Source of the DNA: an uncultured Clostridia bacterium
Lineage (GTDB): Bacteria; Bacillota; Clostridia; Christensenellales; UBA1242
Assembly: GCA_934747385.1 (NCBI GenBank)
Contig: CAKVGK010000001.1
Span: 372,001-436,000, forward strand
Direction of reading: 5' to 3'
Length of the DNA stretch: 64,000 nt
Positions 25,512-34,214 of the stretch are shown one piece after another. The position numbers and the translations under genes were made by a program. Within the stretch, counting starts at the first letter, position 1. Every line of letters starts with the position of its first letter. The notes beneath the pieces are model-generated. The model made no database searches, was not told the DNA's origin, and saw nothing but the letters and a program-made list of their open reading frames with translations.

Positions 25512-27050
25512 TTATTCCTTATCTTCGCTTGCAGAATTGTCCACTGGTTTTGTCATAGGGAACAAAATTGTGTCTCGAATGTTTGGCAAATCGTAAATCA
25601 TCATAATAAAGCGGTCAATACCAAAGCCCAATCCAGACATTGGAGGCATGCCATGCTCCATTGCAAGCAAAAAGTCTTCGTCCAAATCCATTGTTTCGTC
25701 GTCACCTTTTGCCTTGTCTTTAAGTTGGTCTTCAAGAGCCTTGCGTTGTTCAAGTGGATTAACAAGTTCGCTGTAAGCATTCAAAATTTCTGCACCATTA
25801 ACAACAACTTGGAAAACGTCTGTAATGCGGTTGTCATTGTCGTTGCGGCGAGCCAAAGTTTTTAAGAATGCTGGGTAATTATAAAGGATTGTTGGTCCAA
25901 CAATGTTTTGCCTGATAAGTTTTTTGTAAGCAAAGTCAATGATAGCACGGCAAGATTTGTAGCCATCAAGATCAACAGCAGAAAGTTTTTTGCTCTCAAT
26001 TATTTTTGCGCGCAAAACTTCTGGGTCATCAACAGCCAAAAAGTCAAAGCCAAGCAATTCGCGCATTTTTTCAACATAGTTAATACGTTCCCATTCGCCA
26101 TCAAATTCAAGTTCGTTGCCAGCAACAGTAATTTTTGTTGTGCCCAAAACATTCAACATTAATTCCTTAATAAATTGCTTAAAGAATTTCACATTGTCTT
26201 CAAAATCCCAGTATGATGCATACCATTCAACTTGTGTAAATTCTTGCAAATGGGTTGGGTCCATGCCTTCGTTACGGAAATCTTTGCCTAATTCAAAAAC
26301 TTTGTCAAAGCCAGCAGCGTTAACCATTTTAAGCCATGTTTCTGTTGCAATGCGAAGGTTACAATCTAAATCTAAAGCATTGTGGTGTGTGAAGAAAGGT
26401 TTTGCACTTGCACCACTAACATTAACTTGCAAAACTGGTGTTTCAACTTCAAAAAATCCGTTCTTTTCAAGATAGTTCCTTACAAATGAAACCGCTTTGC
26501 TTCGTGTGATAAATACTTGACGAGATTGTTCATTGGAAATAATGTCCAAATATCTTTGGCGATAGCGCGCCTCCATGTCAACAAGCCCATGAAACTTTTC
26601 TGGAAGCCCACGAAGAGCCTTGCTGAGCAATTCAAATCTTTCAACTTGAACAGTCAATTCGCCAGTTTGAGTGCGAATAAGTTCACCAGTTACGCCAATA
26701 AAGTCACCAATGTCGCAAAATTCTTTAAACTTAGCAAGCGCATCTGCCCCAACAATGTTAAAATTAAGGCTAATTTGCACGCTTGTGCGCAAAGGTTTGG
26801 TTGCGTCAATGTCATGGTTATCTCCAATTGCATAAAGGCGCGCAAAAATAAGTTTACCAAAAGTACGCTTAAAAATCATACGCCCAGCAATGTTAACCTT
26901 TGTGCCAAGTTCATATTTTTCCAAATCGTGGATTTCATGTGTTTTTTCAAATTTAGCCTTGTAAGCTTTTTCACCTAAACTTTCAAGTTTTTTAACCTTT
27001 TCAACTTTAATGTCAAATTCACTCATTTGATTGATGTTGTTATTGTCCAT
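25512..27050 (-). CDS. lysS: Lysyl-tRNA synthetase (class II)
   Basis: This enzyme charges tRNA-Lys. An N-terminal OB-fold anticodon-binding domain (about residues 45-150) is followed by the class II core. Motif 1 lies around YRQRYLDIISNE, motif 2 around FRNEGMDPTHLQEFTQVEWY, and motif 3 is GLGFGIDRFIMMIYD near the C-terminus. The length of 512 residues is normal. The ATG at 27050 has AGGAG 5-6 nt upstream and is preferred over a start 11 codons earlier. It heads a two-gene operon with the 106-aa protein. No T-box leader was recognised. Confidence 0.95.
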   Translation of the reverse strand: MDNNNINQMSEFDIKVEKVKKLESLGEKAYKAKFEKTHEIHDLEKYELGTKVNIAGRMIFKRTFGKLIFARLYAIGDNHDIDATKPLRTSVQISLNFNIVGADALAKFKEFCDIGDFIGVTGELIRTQTGELTVQVERFELLSKALRGLPEKFHGLVDMEARYRQRYLDIISNEQSRQVFITRSKAVSFVRNYLEKNGFFEVETPVLQVNVSGASAKPFFTHHNALDLDCNLRIATETWLKMVNAAGFDKVFELGKDFRNEGMDPTHLQEFTQVEWYASYWDFEDNVKFFKQFIKELMLNVLGTTKITVAGNELEFDGEWERINYVEKMRELLGFDFLAVDDPEVLRAKIIESKKLSAVDLDGYKSCRAIIDFAYKKLIRQNIVGPTILYNYPAFLKTLARRNDNDNRITDVFQVVVNGAEILNAYSELVNPLEQRKALEDQLKDKAKGDDETMDLDEDFLLAMEHGMPPMSGLGFGIDRFIMMIYDLPNIRDTILFPMTKPVDNSASEDKE

Positions 27051-27129
27051 ATTTTCTCCTAAATTTATGTTTTGATTATACACTCCCCCAGACCAAAAGT
27101 CAATTGATATGATTTTTATATTTAAAAAT

Positions 27130-27471
27130 TTAAACTTGTATTTCTATATAATTTTTATGAACAACTAAAAGCACATCGCATATCAAATACTTACTCTCTT
27201 GAGTCTTTATCATTTTATCAAATAAATAACTATACTCATTTTTAGATAAATTTTTATATTTATAAAAACCAACAACTTCAAAAGAAAGTTTGTTTTTTAT
27301 TTCGCATAAATATTTTGCACATGTTTGTAGCACTTTTGATTTCGAATAAATATATAATTTATCAATTTTATATAAATCATTTATTTTATTAACTTTTTCA
27401 ATAAAATCACCTTTGTTTACATTATTAATTTCTTCGTTATCAACACTAACAACTCCACATATCATTTTCAT
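27130..27471 (-). CDS. Hypothetical protein, 113 aa, divergent from the XRE regulator
   Basis: This is an unrecognised small protein, rich in Lys, Ile and Tyr, with an alternating strand-helix look. The early part (MICGVVSVDN... KLYIYSKSKV) resembles the beginning of a small nucleotide-binding or resolvase-like fold, but no catalytic motif can be named. GAGAGG precedes the ATG. It shares a divergent promoter region with the XRE regulator. An 18-bp palindrome lies there, so it is probably the gene controlled by that regulator. Confidence 0.55.
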   Translation of the reverse strand: MKMICGVVSVDNEEINNVNKGDFIEKVNKINDLYKIDKLYIYSKSKVLQTCAKYLCEIKNKLSFEVVGFYKYKNLSKNEYSYLFDKMIKTQESKYLICDVLLVVHKNYIEIQV

Positions 27472-27491
27472 AACCTCTCAAATATAGATTA

Positions 27492-27509
27492 ATATAGAAT
27501 ATTCTATAT
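27492..27509. promoter_or_regulatory. Palindromic operator, probably bound by the XRE regulator
   Basis: This 18-bp perfect palindrome is built on TATAGAAT/ATTCTATA. A second half-site, AATATTCTATA, follows at 27527-27537. Both lie between the divergent 113-aa gene and the XRE gene. The arrangement is typical of an autoregulated repressor. Confidence 0.6.
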
Positions 27510-27560
27510 GTCAAGTAATATTATCTAATATTCTATACCATTATACTAATGGAGAAAGTT

Positions 27561-27773
27561 ATGACTTTTGTTGAAATATTAAATGATATTATGATTGACA
27601 AAAACTTGAATCAAACTCAATTTGCAAAGTTAATTGGGGTCAAGCAATCACAAGTGAGCGAGTGGCTGAATGGCAAAAATAAGCCAGGCTACGACAATTT
27701 AAAAACAATTTGCCTTGCGTTGAATATTTCTGCCGACTATCTTTTGGGGCTTGACGACAAAACAAAATTTTAA
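27561..27773 (+). CDS. XRE-family helix-turn-helix regulator
   Basis: This small Cro/C1-type DNA-binding protein of 70 residues is essentially one helix-turn-helix domain. TQFAKLIGVKQSQVSEWLNG is the helix-turn-helix, followed by ICLALNISADYLLGLD, typical of the family. The ATG at 27561 was chosen because GGAG (27551-27554) lies 6 nt upstream. An ATG at 27549 overlaps that element and is unlikely. The divergent 113-aa gene and the palindrome between them suggest local autoregulation. Confidence 0.85.
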   Translation: MTFVEILNDIMIDKNLNQTQFAKLIGVKQSQVSEWLNGKNKPGYDNLKTICLALNISADYLLGLDDKTKF

Positions 27774-27774
27774 A

Positions 27775-27808
27775 CAAAAAAATAGACAATTGATTGCCTA
27801 TTTTTTTT
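27775..27808 (+). terminator. Terminator of the XRE gene
   Basis: AAAAAATAG...CTATTTTTT arms with a CAATTGATTG centre form a hairpin followed by T residues, directly after the XRE stop codon. Confidence 0.7.
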
Positions 27809-27842
27809 ACTTAATTTTTATTGCAAACCATTATTTTAACAA

Positions 27843-29315
27843 TTAAATTTGGCTGTCTGGGGCGGTTTCAATTAGCGCACCATCTTTGTATTGAGTTTTG
27901 TGCAATTTTGCATTGCCGTTGCTATCTATAACAAAACAAATACCTATGCCAAGATCTGCATAATTGATTTGATAAACTGAAGCGTCTTCATAATAAGTCA
28001 ATTTAATTTTGCCAGCTGTGTCAAGCAAGCCAAACCAATGCGCTTGGTCAATTGTGTTTAAATATTCAATTGCGTCTGTCAAAGTTTGTTTTGCGGTGTT
28101 GTAAGTTTTAATTGAACCAACATATTCCTCATCTTGCTCAAGTTGAGTTTTTAATTGAGTGCAATATGTTTTCATGTCTGCCAAATTTTTGATTGCCTTA
28201 ATTTGGAAATTGCCAGATTTTGTGGACATTGTGTCCAACACCAACTGAGAATATTTGTACATATTGTTGTAAAGGTCTGAACCAATATTCACTGCAGTTG
28301 AAGTATCCAAAAACTCTCTTGTGTGCATATTGTTTTTAACTGCATTGTAAACATTATTATATCTGGTGCGGAAAGTGTCGTCAATTTCACTTTGAACTGA
28401 ATCGCTGCTTGAACTGCCTTCACCATAATTGTAAACAAAGAAATCATCGTTTGTTGGGTCTAATGATACATGCTCAACATAATATGCTTTAACATTGCTT
28501 GCTTCAAAAGTTGCTTCGTCAAATTGATTGTTGTTGAGTTTGTTATAAAAATCATTGCCCGCGTCATCACAATCTGTGATAAGTTTCAAATAATTTACAA
28601 CATTCGTTTCAAAATTTATGTCTGCTATATAGGCACCAACATCTTCAATTGGGTGTTCTCCCTCTTGTTTGTTGTACTGAGTGAGATAAAGCGTCATAGA
28701 TTTTGGAGTAGCAGTTTCGTAATCATAATTAAAATTGAAGTCATATTGATATTTAACGCTCATTCCATTGTAAGTCACTGGAATTTCCAACCTAAAATTG
28801 ATGCCAGAATTTTGTTGTAAAATTCTAATGTATGCAAAAAATCCATTCATCATATAAGTTGTACTGTAAATTTTGCCCAACTCGTAGTCTGCAAGATAGC
28901 CACTGGCTGTGTTTACATAGTTTGTGAAATATTGCATCATATATTGCCCTTGATAAATATCATATAGAGCGCGCAAAGCAGCTGACTTTGTTGTGTAATT
29001 GTTAGCATAAGGGTTGGAAACAGTAAGCAAATTAATTTTTGAATTGTTTGTGTTAAAAATGCAGTTGGATTGTTGTTCTGTTGTGCTTGAAATTGAGCCA
29101 AAAATTTGCTCCATTTTGTCCAAACTTTGGTTTACAACCATTTGCGCTGTAATTCCATTTGTATTAACAGTTTGGTTTTCTGGGCTGCCGCCAAAGCCTT
29201 GCCCATTGCCTTGCCCGTCGCCGTCACCTTTGCCACAGGCAACAAAACTGAACATGGCAAAAACCATCATTATAACTGCCAATATTGATGAAAACAATGT
29301 CTTTTTCTTTGTCAT
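27843..29315 (-). CDS. Putative lipoprotein, 490 aa
   Basis: The N-terminus is a clear lipoprotein signal: two lysines, a hydrophobic stretch and the lipobox FVAC, giving Cys 27 as the lipidated residue. A Gly/Asp/Asn-rich linker follows (about 28-48). The rest is a soluble extracellular domain rich in Tyr, Asn and Thr, with no family I can name. It could be a substrate-binding or cell-surface structural protein. AGGAG precedes the ATG. It is transcribed alone. Confidence 0.75.
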   Translation of the reverse strand: MTKKKTLFSSILAVIMMVFAMFSFVACGKGDGDGQGNGQGFGGSPENQTVNTNGITAQMVVNQSLDKMEQIFGSISSTTEQQSNCIFNTNNSKINLLTVSNPYANNYTTKSAALRALYDIYQGQYMMQYFTNYVNTASGYLADYELGKIYSTTYMMNGFFAYIRILQQNSGINFRLEIPVTYNGMSVKYQYDFNFNYDYETATPKSMTLYLTQYNKQEGEHPIEDVGAYIADINFETNVVNYLKLITDCDDAGNDFYNKLNNNQFDEATFEASNVKAYYVEHVSLDPTNDDFFVYNYGEGSSSSDSVQSEIDDTFRTRYNNVYNAVKNNMHTREFLDTSTAVNIGSDLYNNMYKYSQLVLDTMSTKSGNFQIKAIKNLADMKTYCTQLKTQLEQDEEYVGSIKTYNTAKQTLTDAIEYLNTIDQAHWFGLLDTAGKIKLTYYEDASVYQINYADLGIGICFVIDSNGNAKLHKTQYKDGALIETAPDSQI

Positions 29316-29452
29316 AAAAACTCCTAAATCGCTTTTATTTTAGTACTCCCAAAAATTAAAGTCAAACAAATATTTAATTAATAATAAAAACTATTTGCCC
29401 TTACTTGTGAATAAACATACCTTTAATTTAATTTTTTCCAACGCGATTTCTT

Positions 29453-29506
29453 GTGTCCCCTTAGGTATCTCCAAAAAAAATTTTTTAGGGACTCCGTAGG
29501 GGACAC
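29453..29506. repeat. Palindromic intergenic element, copy 2
   Basis: GTGTCCCC on the left pairs with GGGGACAC on the right, with additional pairing inward around an A/T centre. The same core is found at 25013-25070. Confidence 0.6.
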
Positions 29507-29564
29507 GAGAAATTTAATTTATAATGTAAATTTAATTTTATTTTTAAAACTAAACAGGTTGTTA

Positions 29565-29594
29565 AAAAAATAGACATTGGTATGTCTATTTTTT
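29565..29594 (-). terminator. Terminator of the rpmH-jag cluster
   Basis: AAAAAATAGACAT (29565-29577) and ATGTCTATTTTTT (29582-29594) form a perfect 13-bp stem with a 4-nt loop. Confidence 0.8.
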
Positions 29595-29631
29595 ATTTTC
29601 TTAAAAATTACTTTTTAAAAATAGGATAAGG

Positions 29632-29681
29632 CACCATTTTTGAGAAAAATGGTGGACAAACCTATCTTTTGAAGATAGGTT
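29632..29681. repeat. Two tandem perfect hairpins in the jag 3' untranslated region
   Basis: CACCATTTTT pairs with AAAAATGGTG (29632-29641, 29645-29654), and AACCTATCTT pairs with AAGATAGGTT (29659-29668, 29672-29681). Both have 10-bp arms and 3-nt loops. They lie between the jag stop and the terminator. Confidence 0.65.
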
Positions 29682-29740
29682 GATAATTTGCCTCACAATG
29701 TTCGCAAAATTGTCAAACCTACAATGCTATTAAATTAAAA

Positions 29741-30472
29741 TTATTTCTTAAAGATAGGTTTGATTACAACGTGGCGTTTTTCGCCTTCGCCTGTTGATTC
29801 TGTTGTAACGTCCTCACGACCTTGCAATGTTGTGTGAACAATGCGTCTGTCATACGCATTCATAGGATCCATGTGAATGTTGCGCTCAATTTTGATTGCT
29901 TGTTCTGCAATTTTGTTGGCCAAATCTATGATTGATTGGTTGCGATTTTGCTTGTATCCGTCAACGTCAAGGTACATACGGATTGCTCCTTCACCTCTTG
30001 TTTTAACGCCAGAAAGCAACATTTGAATTGCTTGCAAATTTTCGCCATGATAGCCAATAAGTTTGCCAACTTTTTCGCCTTTTATGCTGAAATTAAGTTC
30101 ATTTTCGCCTGCTGTGCATTCAACAGTTGCATTTTCGTCCACAAGGCGTGCAAGCCCCAACAAAAATTCAGTTCCGCGTGCCTGCAAGCGTGTTGAATCC
30201 ACAATTTTGTGTTTCTTTTCTTTTTCAACTGGTTGAACTTCAACTTGTTCGATTTGTTCAGCCTGTTCTGGTTGTTCAGTTTCGGTTGTTTCAACATCTT
30301 CAACCTTTTCTTCTTGTTTTGGTTCTCCCCAAGAAAGAATGACTTTTGCCTTTTTGAAAAGACCGCCCTCTTCCACAACTTTAATATCAACGTCTTCACG
30401 TTTCATGCCACATTCAAGCAGCCCATTTTGAATTGCAATTTCCACACTTTTGCCAGTTGCTTCAATTTGCAT
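29741..30472 (-). CDS. jag: RNA-binding protein Jag/KhpB
   Basis: Jag (KhpB) binds RNA with KhpA and affects cell division in Gram-positive bacteria. The Jag_N domain (about residues 1-50, ending VILSWGEPK) is followed by an acidic Glu/Gln-rich linker (about 52-85), a KH domain with IGYHGENLQAIQ (about 138-149) and an R3H domain with MDPMNAYDRRIVHTTLQ (about 202-218). All three domains are in the usual order. AGGAGG lies before the ATG. It is the last gene of the rpmH-rnpA-yidD-yidC-jag cluster. Confidence 0.93.
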   Translation of the reverse strand: MQIEATGKSVEIAIQNGLLECGMKREDVDIKVVEEGGLFKKAKVILSWGEPKQEEKVEDVETTETEQPEQAEQIEQVEVQPVEKEKKHKIVDSTRLQARGTEFLLGLARLVDENATVECTAGENELNFSIKGEKVGKLIGYHGENLQAIQMLLSGVKTRGEGAIRMYLDVDGYKQNRNQSIIDLANKIAEQAIKIERNIHMDPMNAYDRRIVHTTLQGREDVTTESTGEGEKRHVVIKPIFKK

Positions 30473-30548
30473 ATTTCCTCCTTAAAACCAATTTGGTTTT
30501 TGTGTTTTTTTGCAAACCATATTTCCATGCGTTAACATAGAAATAAGT

Positions 30549-31589
30549 TTATTTTTTGTAATTTCTGCTGTATTCAACAACTTCAATATGTTTTTTAGGT
30601 ATCAAAATATCTTCACCCTTTTTGCTTTTTCTTCTAAAAATCAAAGTTAAAATTGTTGTGATTATTGAAGAAATGATTGAGTTGGTGATGATATACAAAG
30701 TGAACACCACGTTTGAACTTAACACGAACGCAATCATTGAAAGCGGAATAACTGCCATCATAACTTTGTTCATTGTATTGAGTTTTTGACCTTTAGGTGC
30801 AAGAATTTTAGCACTCAAGAATTGTGTTAAGAACGAAACTGCCACAGCAAGGACTATCAAAATATAATAACCATTGCTATCTTTTTTCCCGTCCAAAATT
30901 GTTGCGGTTATAACGTCATAACGTGCTTTTGCTTGTTCTTTTGCTTCATCCACAAGACCTTGATGCTTTGCGTAATCGTCAAAGTTTACAAACTGACTTG
31001 TGTTAGTGTCTGCCTTCCAAACATTTTTAACCCAGAACCAACTATTTTGTTTTTTATAGTTTTCGTATTCTTTTTCAATCTGTTGCTTAATATAAGCGTT
31101 TTGGTCACCATCAAACAAAGATTGGTCAAAGTCAGGAGAAGCCCAAGTTGTTTCTGCTTGAACGTAAGCACTGTCCAACTGCTTGTAGGTTATGTAAATT
31201 TTTTCATTACCATAAGCACGGATGCTGCCGTACAAACTGAAAAACACAACCAAAGTCAAAACCAATGGCAAAAGCAAACTTAAGCACATGCCCCCAACGT
31301 TGACGTTGTATTTTTTATATAATTTTGCAGTTTCTTGATTAATTTTTTCTCTGTTGCCAGCATACTTTTGATTTATTGCATCAATTTCTGGTTGCATTGC
31401 AGACATGCTTCTCTGTTGCTTGCTTGAAGCCACACGTTGCAAAATATCAAGCGGTGACAAAACAATTTTTAAACAAATTGTGAAAACAACAATTGTCCAA
31501 CCATAATTGACAAGCCAATTGGCAAAAAAGTCAATTATATGCGTCCACATGTCTGCTTTTAAAAACATTGTGTTTGTTAACATTTCCAT
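30549..31589 (-). CDS. yidC: Membrane protein insertase YidC
   Basis: YidC/OxaI inserts proteins into the cell membrane. The protein has a first hydrophobic segment near residues 25-45, then the basic loop VASSKQQRSMSAMQPEIDAINQKY, a second membrane segment near 100-125, a long soluble loop (about 130-230), and three further helices from about 245 to 325. The strand after VVNYGWTIVVFTICLKIVLSP is characteristic. No lipobox is visible. The long loop is larger than in Bacillus YidC. The start overlaps the end of yidD by 13 bp, so the two are translationally coupled. Confidence 0.9.
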   Translation of the reverse strand: MEMLTNTMFLKADMWTHIIDFFANWLVNYGWTIVVFTICLKIVLSPLDILQRVASSKQQRSMSAMQPEIDAINQKYAGNREKINQETAKLYKKYNVNVGGMCLSLLLPLVLTLVVFFSLYGSIRAYGNEKIYITYKQLDSAYVQAETTWASPDFDQSLFDGDQNAYIKQQIEKEYENYKKQNSWFWVKNVWKADTNTSQFVNFDDYAKHQGLVDEAKEQAKARYDVITATILDGKKDSNGYYILIVLAVAVSFLTQFLSAKILAPKGQKLNTMNKVMMAVIPLSMIAFVLSSNVVFTLYIITNSIISSIITTILTLIFRRKSKKGEDILIPKKHIEVVEYSRNYKK

Positions 31590-31867
31590 TTATAATTTCC
31601 CATTAAATTTAATTTTGGCAAGTCCAACCCTGCCTTATGGTTTGGTGTGCATTTTAACAGCCTTTTGATTGTTAAAACTCCACCCCAAATTGCGCCAAAT
31701 TCACAAACAGAATCCCAGCCGTATTTGCTGCAGGTGGGAATAAAATTGCAATTTCCGCGCAAAGCATAGCGCACTGTTAAGCGATAAATTCCAATAATCG
31801 CCAAAATTATGGCGGTTAATGGTAAACATAAAAAATAGTAAACCTTAAACCAAAAATTAACACTCAT
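31577..31867 (-). CDS. yidD: Membrane protein insertion efficiency factor YidD
   Basis: This small membrane-associated protein assists YidC. The family signature is complete: CNFIPTCSKYGWDSV (about residues 40-54), an E..GA.WGG stretch, and KRLLKCTPNHKAGLD (about 68-82). An N-terminal hydrophobic segment is present. The 5' end overlaps the rnpA 3' end by 11 bp and the 3' end overlaps yidC. Confidence 0.93.
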   Translation of the reverse strand: MSVNFWFKVYYFLCLPLTAIILAIIGIYRLTVRYALRGNCNFIPTCSKYGWDSVCEFGAIWGGVLTIKRLLKCTPNHKAGLDLPKLNLMGNYKWKC

Positions 31868-32225
31868 TTTGACCTTCTTCAGGCTTTGAATTCACCAACA
31901 AATTAGCCTTTTTTAACGCTGAAAGAATCTCTTTTTCAATTTCCAAAGAGGTTTTATCTTTTGCAGCTTCCTTTGCGGTTATAATGTAATTTTTGTTTTC
32001 AAATTTGTCTATATTCAATCTGCACGCTTCACTTATAATTCGTTTAACGCGGCTGCGCACCACGCTGTTGCCAACTTGTTTACTAACTGAAATTCCAATT
32101 TGAGGCATTTTGCGCCAGGTTTTTGTGAAATGTATGTAAAAACTTACACTATTAACACGTTCACCCTTTTTGTAAACATAGTTGTATTCTTTTCGCTTTT
32201 TAAGCCTGTTATTTTTGTTAAGCAT
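31857..32225 (-). CDS. rnpA: Ribonuclease P protein component
   Basis: This protein subunit of RNase P matures tRNA 5' ends. The family motif VGNSVVRSRVKRIISEA (about residues 51-67) is intact, with basic N-terminal residues KKRKEY. Its length is about 122 residues. The ATG at 32225 has AAGGAAG upstream and is preferred over a start 7 codons earlier. It follows rpmH by 24 bp, the usual order near the origin. Confidence 0.94.
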   Translation of the reverse strand: MLNKNNRLKKRKEYNYVYKKGERVNSVSFYIHFTKTWRKMPQIGISVSKQVGNSVVRSRVKRIISEACRLNIDKFENKNYIITAKEAAKDKTSLEIEKEILSALKKANLLVNSKPEEGQNEC

Positions 32226-32249
32226 ATGCTTCCTTAAACTTGGCAAAAA

Positions 32250-32384
32250 TTATTTTGTTAATTCTTTTTTGCCTTTATTTCTGCGTCTTTTTAAAACTTT
32301 ACGTCCAGACAAAGATTTCATTCTTGCTCTAAAACCATGCACTTTGCTGCGTTGTCTTTTCTTAGGTTGATAAGTTTGTTTCAT
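32250..32384 (-). CDS. rpmH: 50S ribosomal protein L34
   Basis: This tiny 44-residue basic ribosomal protein begins MKQTYQPKKRQRSKVHGF and continues with RARMKSLSGRKVLKRRR, a near-complete match to the L34 consensus. AGGAGG precedes the ATG. It opens the rpmH-rnpA-yidD-yidC-jag cluster. Confidence 0.97.
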   Translation of the reverse strand: MKQTYQPKKRQRSKVHGFRARMKSLSGRKVLKRRRNKGKKELTK

Positions 32385-32567
32385 AGTTCCTCCTCAAAAA
32401 ATTTTGTAAAAATTCGCGCAATCTTTTGTCAATCGACAGCAAAAAATTAAGCGTTTTTAATAGGTTGTAGTCCAGGCAAAACGCCTTTCGGTAAAACTTA
32501 AACCTAATTTTTTCAAAAAAATTGGTTTAATTTAGAATAACTCTAAACGGAAAATCCTATTGAACCC
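32385..32567 (-). other. rpmH leader
   Basis: About 175 nt separate the predicted transcription start from the rpmH ATG. The leader contains a long hairpin, TTAAACC with an AATTTTTT extension pairing to AAAAAATT and GGTTTAA (about 32495-32530). A regulatory role is possible but not shown. Confidence 0.4.
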
Positions 32568-32596
32568 ACTATAACAAAAAAAACAACCAATGTCAA
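32568..32596 (-). promoter_or_regulatory. rpmH promoter
   Basis: On the minus strand TTGACA (32591-32596) and TATAGT (32568-32573) are separated by 17 bp. It is a near-consensus sigma-A promoter. Confidence 0.75.
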
Positions 32597-32628
32597 GAAA
32601 TATGTTCTTTCAATTGGTTTGTTTTTTT

Positions 32629-34167
32629 CTACTTTTTGTCTATTCTTCCAATATGTGTGCCTTCATTGTCATAAACATCGTAACTGCCAGAGCCTGAATT
32701 TTTATTGCTTTCGCTTATGCTTTTGTTTATGCTATCCAATTTGTTGGAAAGTTCACGCTGCGCACGCTCTTCTGGAGTGCCGTAAATATAGTTATTGACT
32801 GCTCTCTTTAAATCTGCCCGTGCTTCTTCTAGTTTTCTCTCGGAAATAGCCAGTTTTTCCGCTTGCTCTTTTATCAAAAAATATGCTCTGTTAACATTTT
32901 TTGGTTGCATGTTGTTGTAAATAATTTGAAGCATTGGGCTGTGTTTAATGCCTCCAACTGGGTCAGTGTCATTAGAATTGGCGTTGCCCTTTTTTACTAT
33001 TTGTTTTTGTTTTATTTTAGCATTCATGCGTTTGAACGCGTGGAACAAGAAAATTGGTAAATTGAACAAAATCAAATAAACAAAGAAAGACGGCCAAATC
33101 ATGTTGCACAAAAGGTATTCCCAAAAATGGCTTGTAAATTTAATTGTGCCCTCATGTTTTAAGTATGCCATAATAACAGTAACTACAAGTGGCACGCCAA
33201 AGCCAAACAACAAGCCAAGCCCTGCTTTTCCGCTGTTGCTATTGCTTGAACTGCTTTGACTGTTTGCCTTTGCTTTTTCTGTTTCTCTATAGTCAAAATA
33301 CTCTCTGCTGGCAAGGTCAAACTTTTCTTCTTCCTTGTTGGCGTAATATTTAAGTTTTGGGTAAAGATTACTTGTCATTTTTTCGCTGCTTGTAGAAGAA
33401 CTAGAAAATGATTCGGATTTTTCCTTAAACAAAACCAAGTTCCAATCAAGCACTGGCATTCCGTCATATTCGGTTGGCAAATCTTCAAATTTTGCCTTTG
33501 CGTTGTTGAGTTCGTTTACAATTATGCCTTTGTCGATTTTAAAATAAGTTATGCCTTTGCCTTTCAACTTATCAACATATTCAATGTTTTCTGTGTCCAT
33601 GTTTTCATAAACATAGGCAAAAGAACTCAATTGATTTCTATATTCGTCTGGAATTTCGCCGCCATAGAATAAATTAGCGCGGGTATGTGTTTCGCTTGCA
33701 GGAAATGAGTCCATTTCTAACACACTTAAATCCATTTTGGGCAAAATAAGGTTTGTATTGCGGCTTAGCCACAAACGAAGTTTTTTAACCTTACACCCTT
33801 TTGGAACTTTAACAACTTTTGGCCTTAACCAACCAACGCTGTATTCATCACAATCAACTGGCAAAACAATCTCTTCAATAAAACTTTCAGTATCATAATT
33901 AGTGCTATCGCCCAATGTTTTAATGTGCGCGTCTTTGTCAATTTCAAAACTTTTTATGTAGCAATTATTAAATGCGCATGTTTCAATTATCTCAACGCTT
34001 GCAGGGATTTTAATTTTCAATCCGTTTTTCAATGAACCTACTGTTTGTTGGAAAATGCCTTTTTTGATAACACGAACACCATCTGGAATTTCAAAATCCA
34101 CTATGTCTGGCTTACCAACATATGCAACAAACTCGTCACCTTCAATAATGTAGTCTTTCTTGTCCAT
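32629..34167 (-). CDS. Leucine-rich-repeat (BspA-like) membrane protein, 512 aa
   Basis: The N-terminal third contains BspA/LRR_5-like units (VDFEIPDGVRVIKKGIF, LKIKIPASVEIIETCAF, VVKVPKGCKVKKLRL). A Ser/Asn-rich low-complexity linker follows near residue 300. Two hydrophobic helices lie at about 315-335 and 355-375, and the tail is basic and then coiled-coil (about 420-475). There is no N-terminal signal peptide, so the LRR part probably faces the cytoplasm or crosses by the internal helices. Function is unknown. AGGAG precedes the ATG. Confidence 0.72.
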   Translation of the reverse strand: MDKKDYIIEGDEFVAYVGKPDIVDFEIPDGVRVIKKGIFQQTVGSLKNGLKIKIPASVEIIETCAFNNCYIKSFEIDKDAHIKTLGDSTNYDTESFIEEIVLPVDCDEYSVGWLRPKVVKVPKGCKVKKLRLWLSRNTNLILPKMDLSVLEMDSFPASETHTRANLFYGGEIPDEYRNQLSSFAYVYENMDTENIEYVDKLKGKGITYFKIDKGIIVNELNNAKAKFEDLPTEYDGMPVLDWNLVLFKEKSESFSSSSTSSEKMTSNLYPKLKYYANKEEEKFDLASREYFDYRETEKAKANSQSSSSNSNSGKAGLGLLFGFGVPLVVTVIMAYLKHEGTIKFTSHFWEYLLCNMIWPSFFVYLILFNLPIFLFHAFKRMNAKIKQKQIVKKGNANSNDTDPVGGIKHSPMLQIIYNNMQPKNVNRAYFLIKEQAEKLAISERKLEEARADLKRAVNNYIYGTPEERAQRELSNKLDSINKSISESNKNSGSGSYDVYDNEGTHIGRIDKK

Positions 34168-34214
34168 AATATCTCCTTTTAATTAAATATTGAATGTAAG
34201 AAAAAATATGAAAG

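Larger units (their letters stand above)
29316..29740. other. Spacer between the lipoprotein gene and jag: hairpins only
   Basis: No gene is visible. It holds a second copy of the palindromic element (29453-29506), the jag-operon terminator (29565-29594) and two further perfect hairpins (29632-29654 and 29659-29681). Confidence 0.6.

Noticed and set aside
18827..27050. T-box leaders before hisS or lysS
   Set aside because: No GGTGG T-box sequence or specifier loop was found; the hairpin before hisS is a simple terminator.
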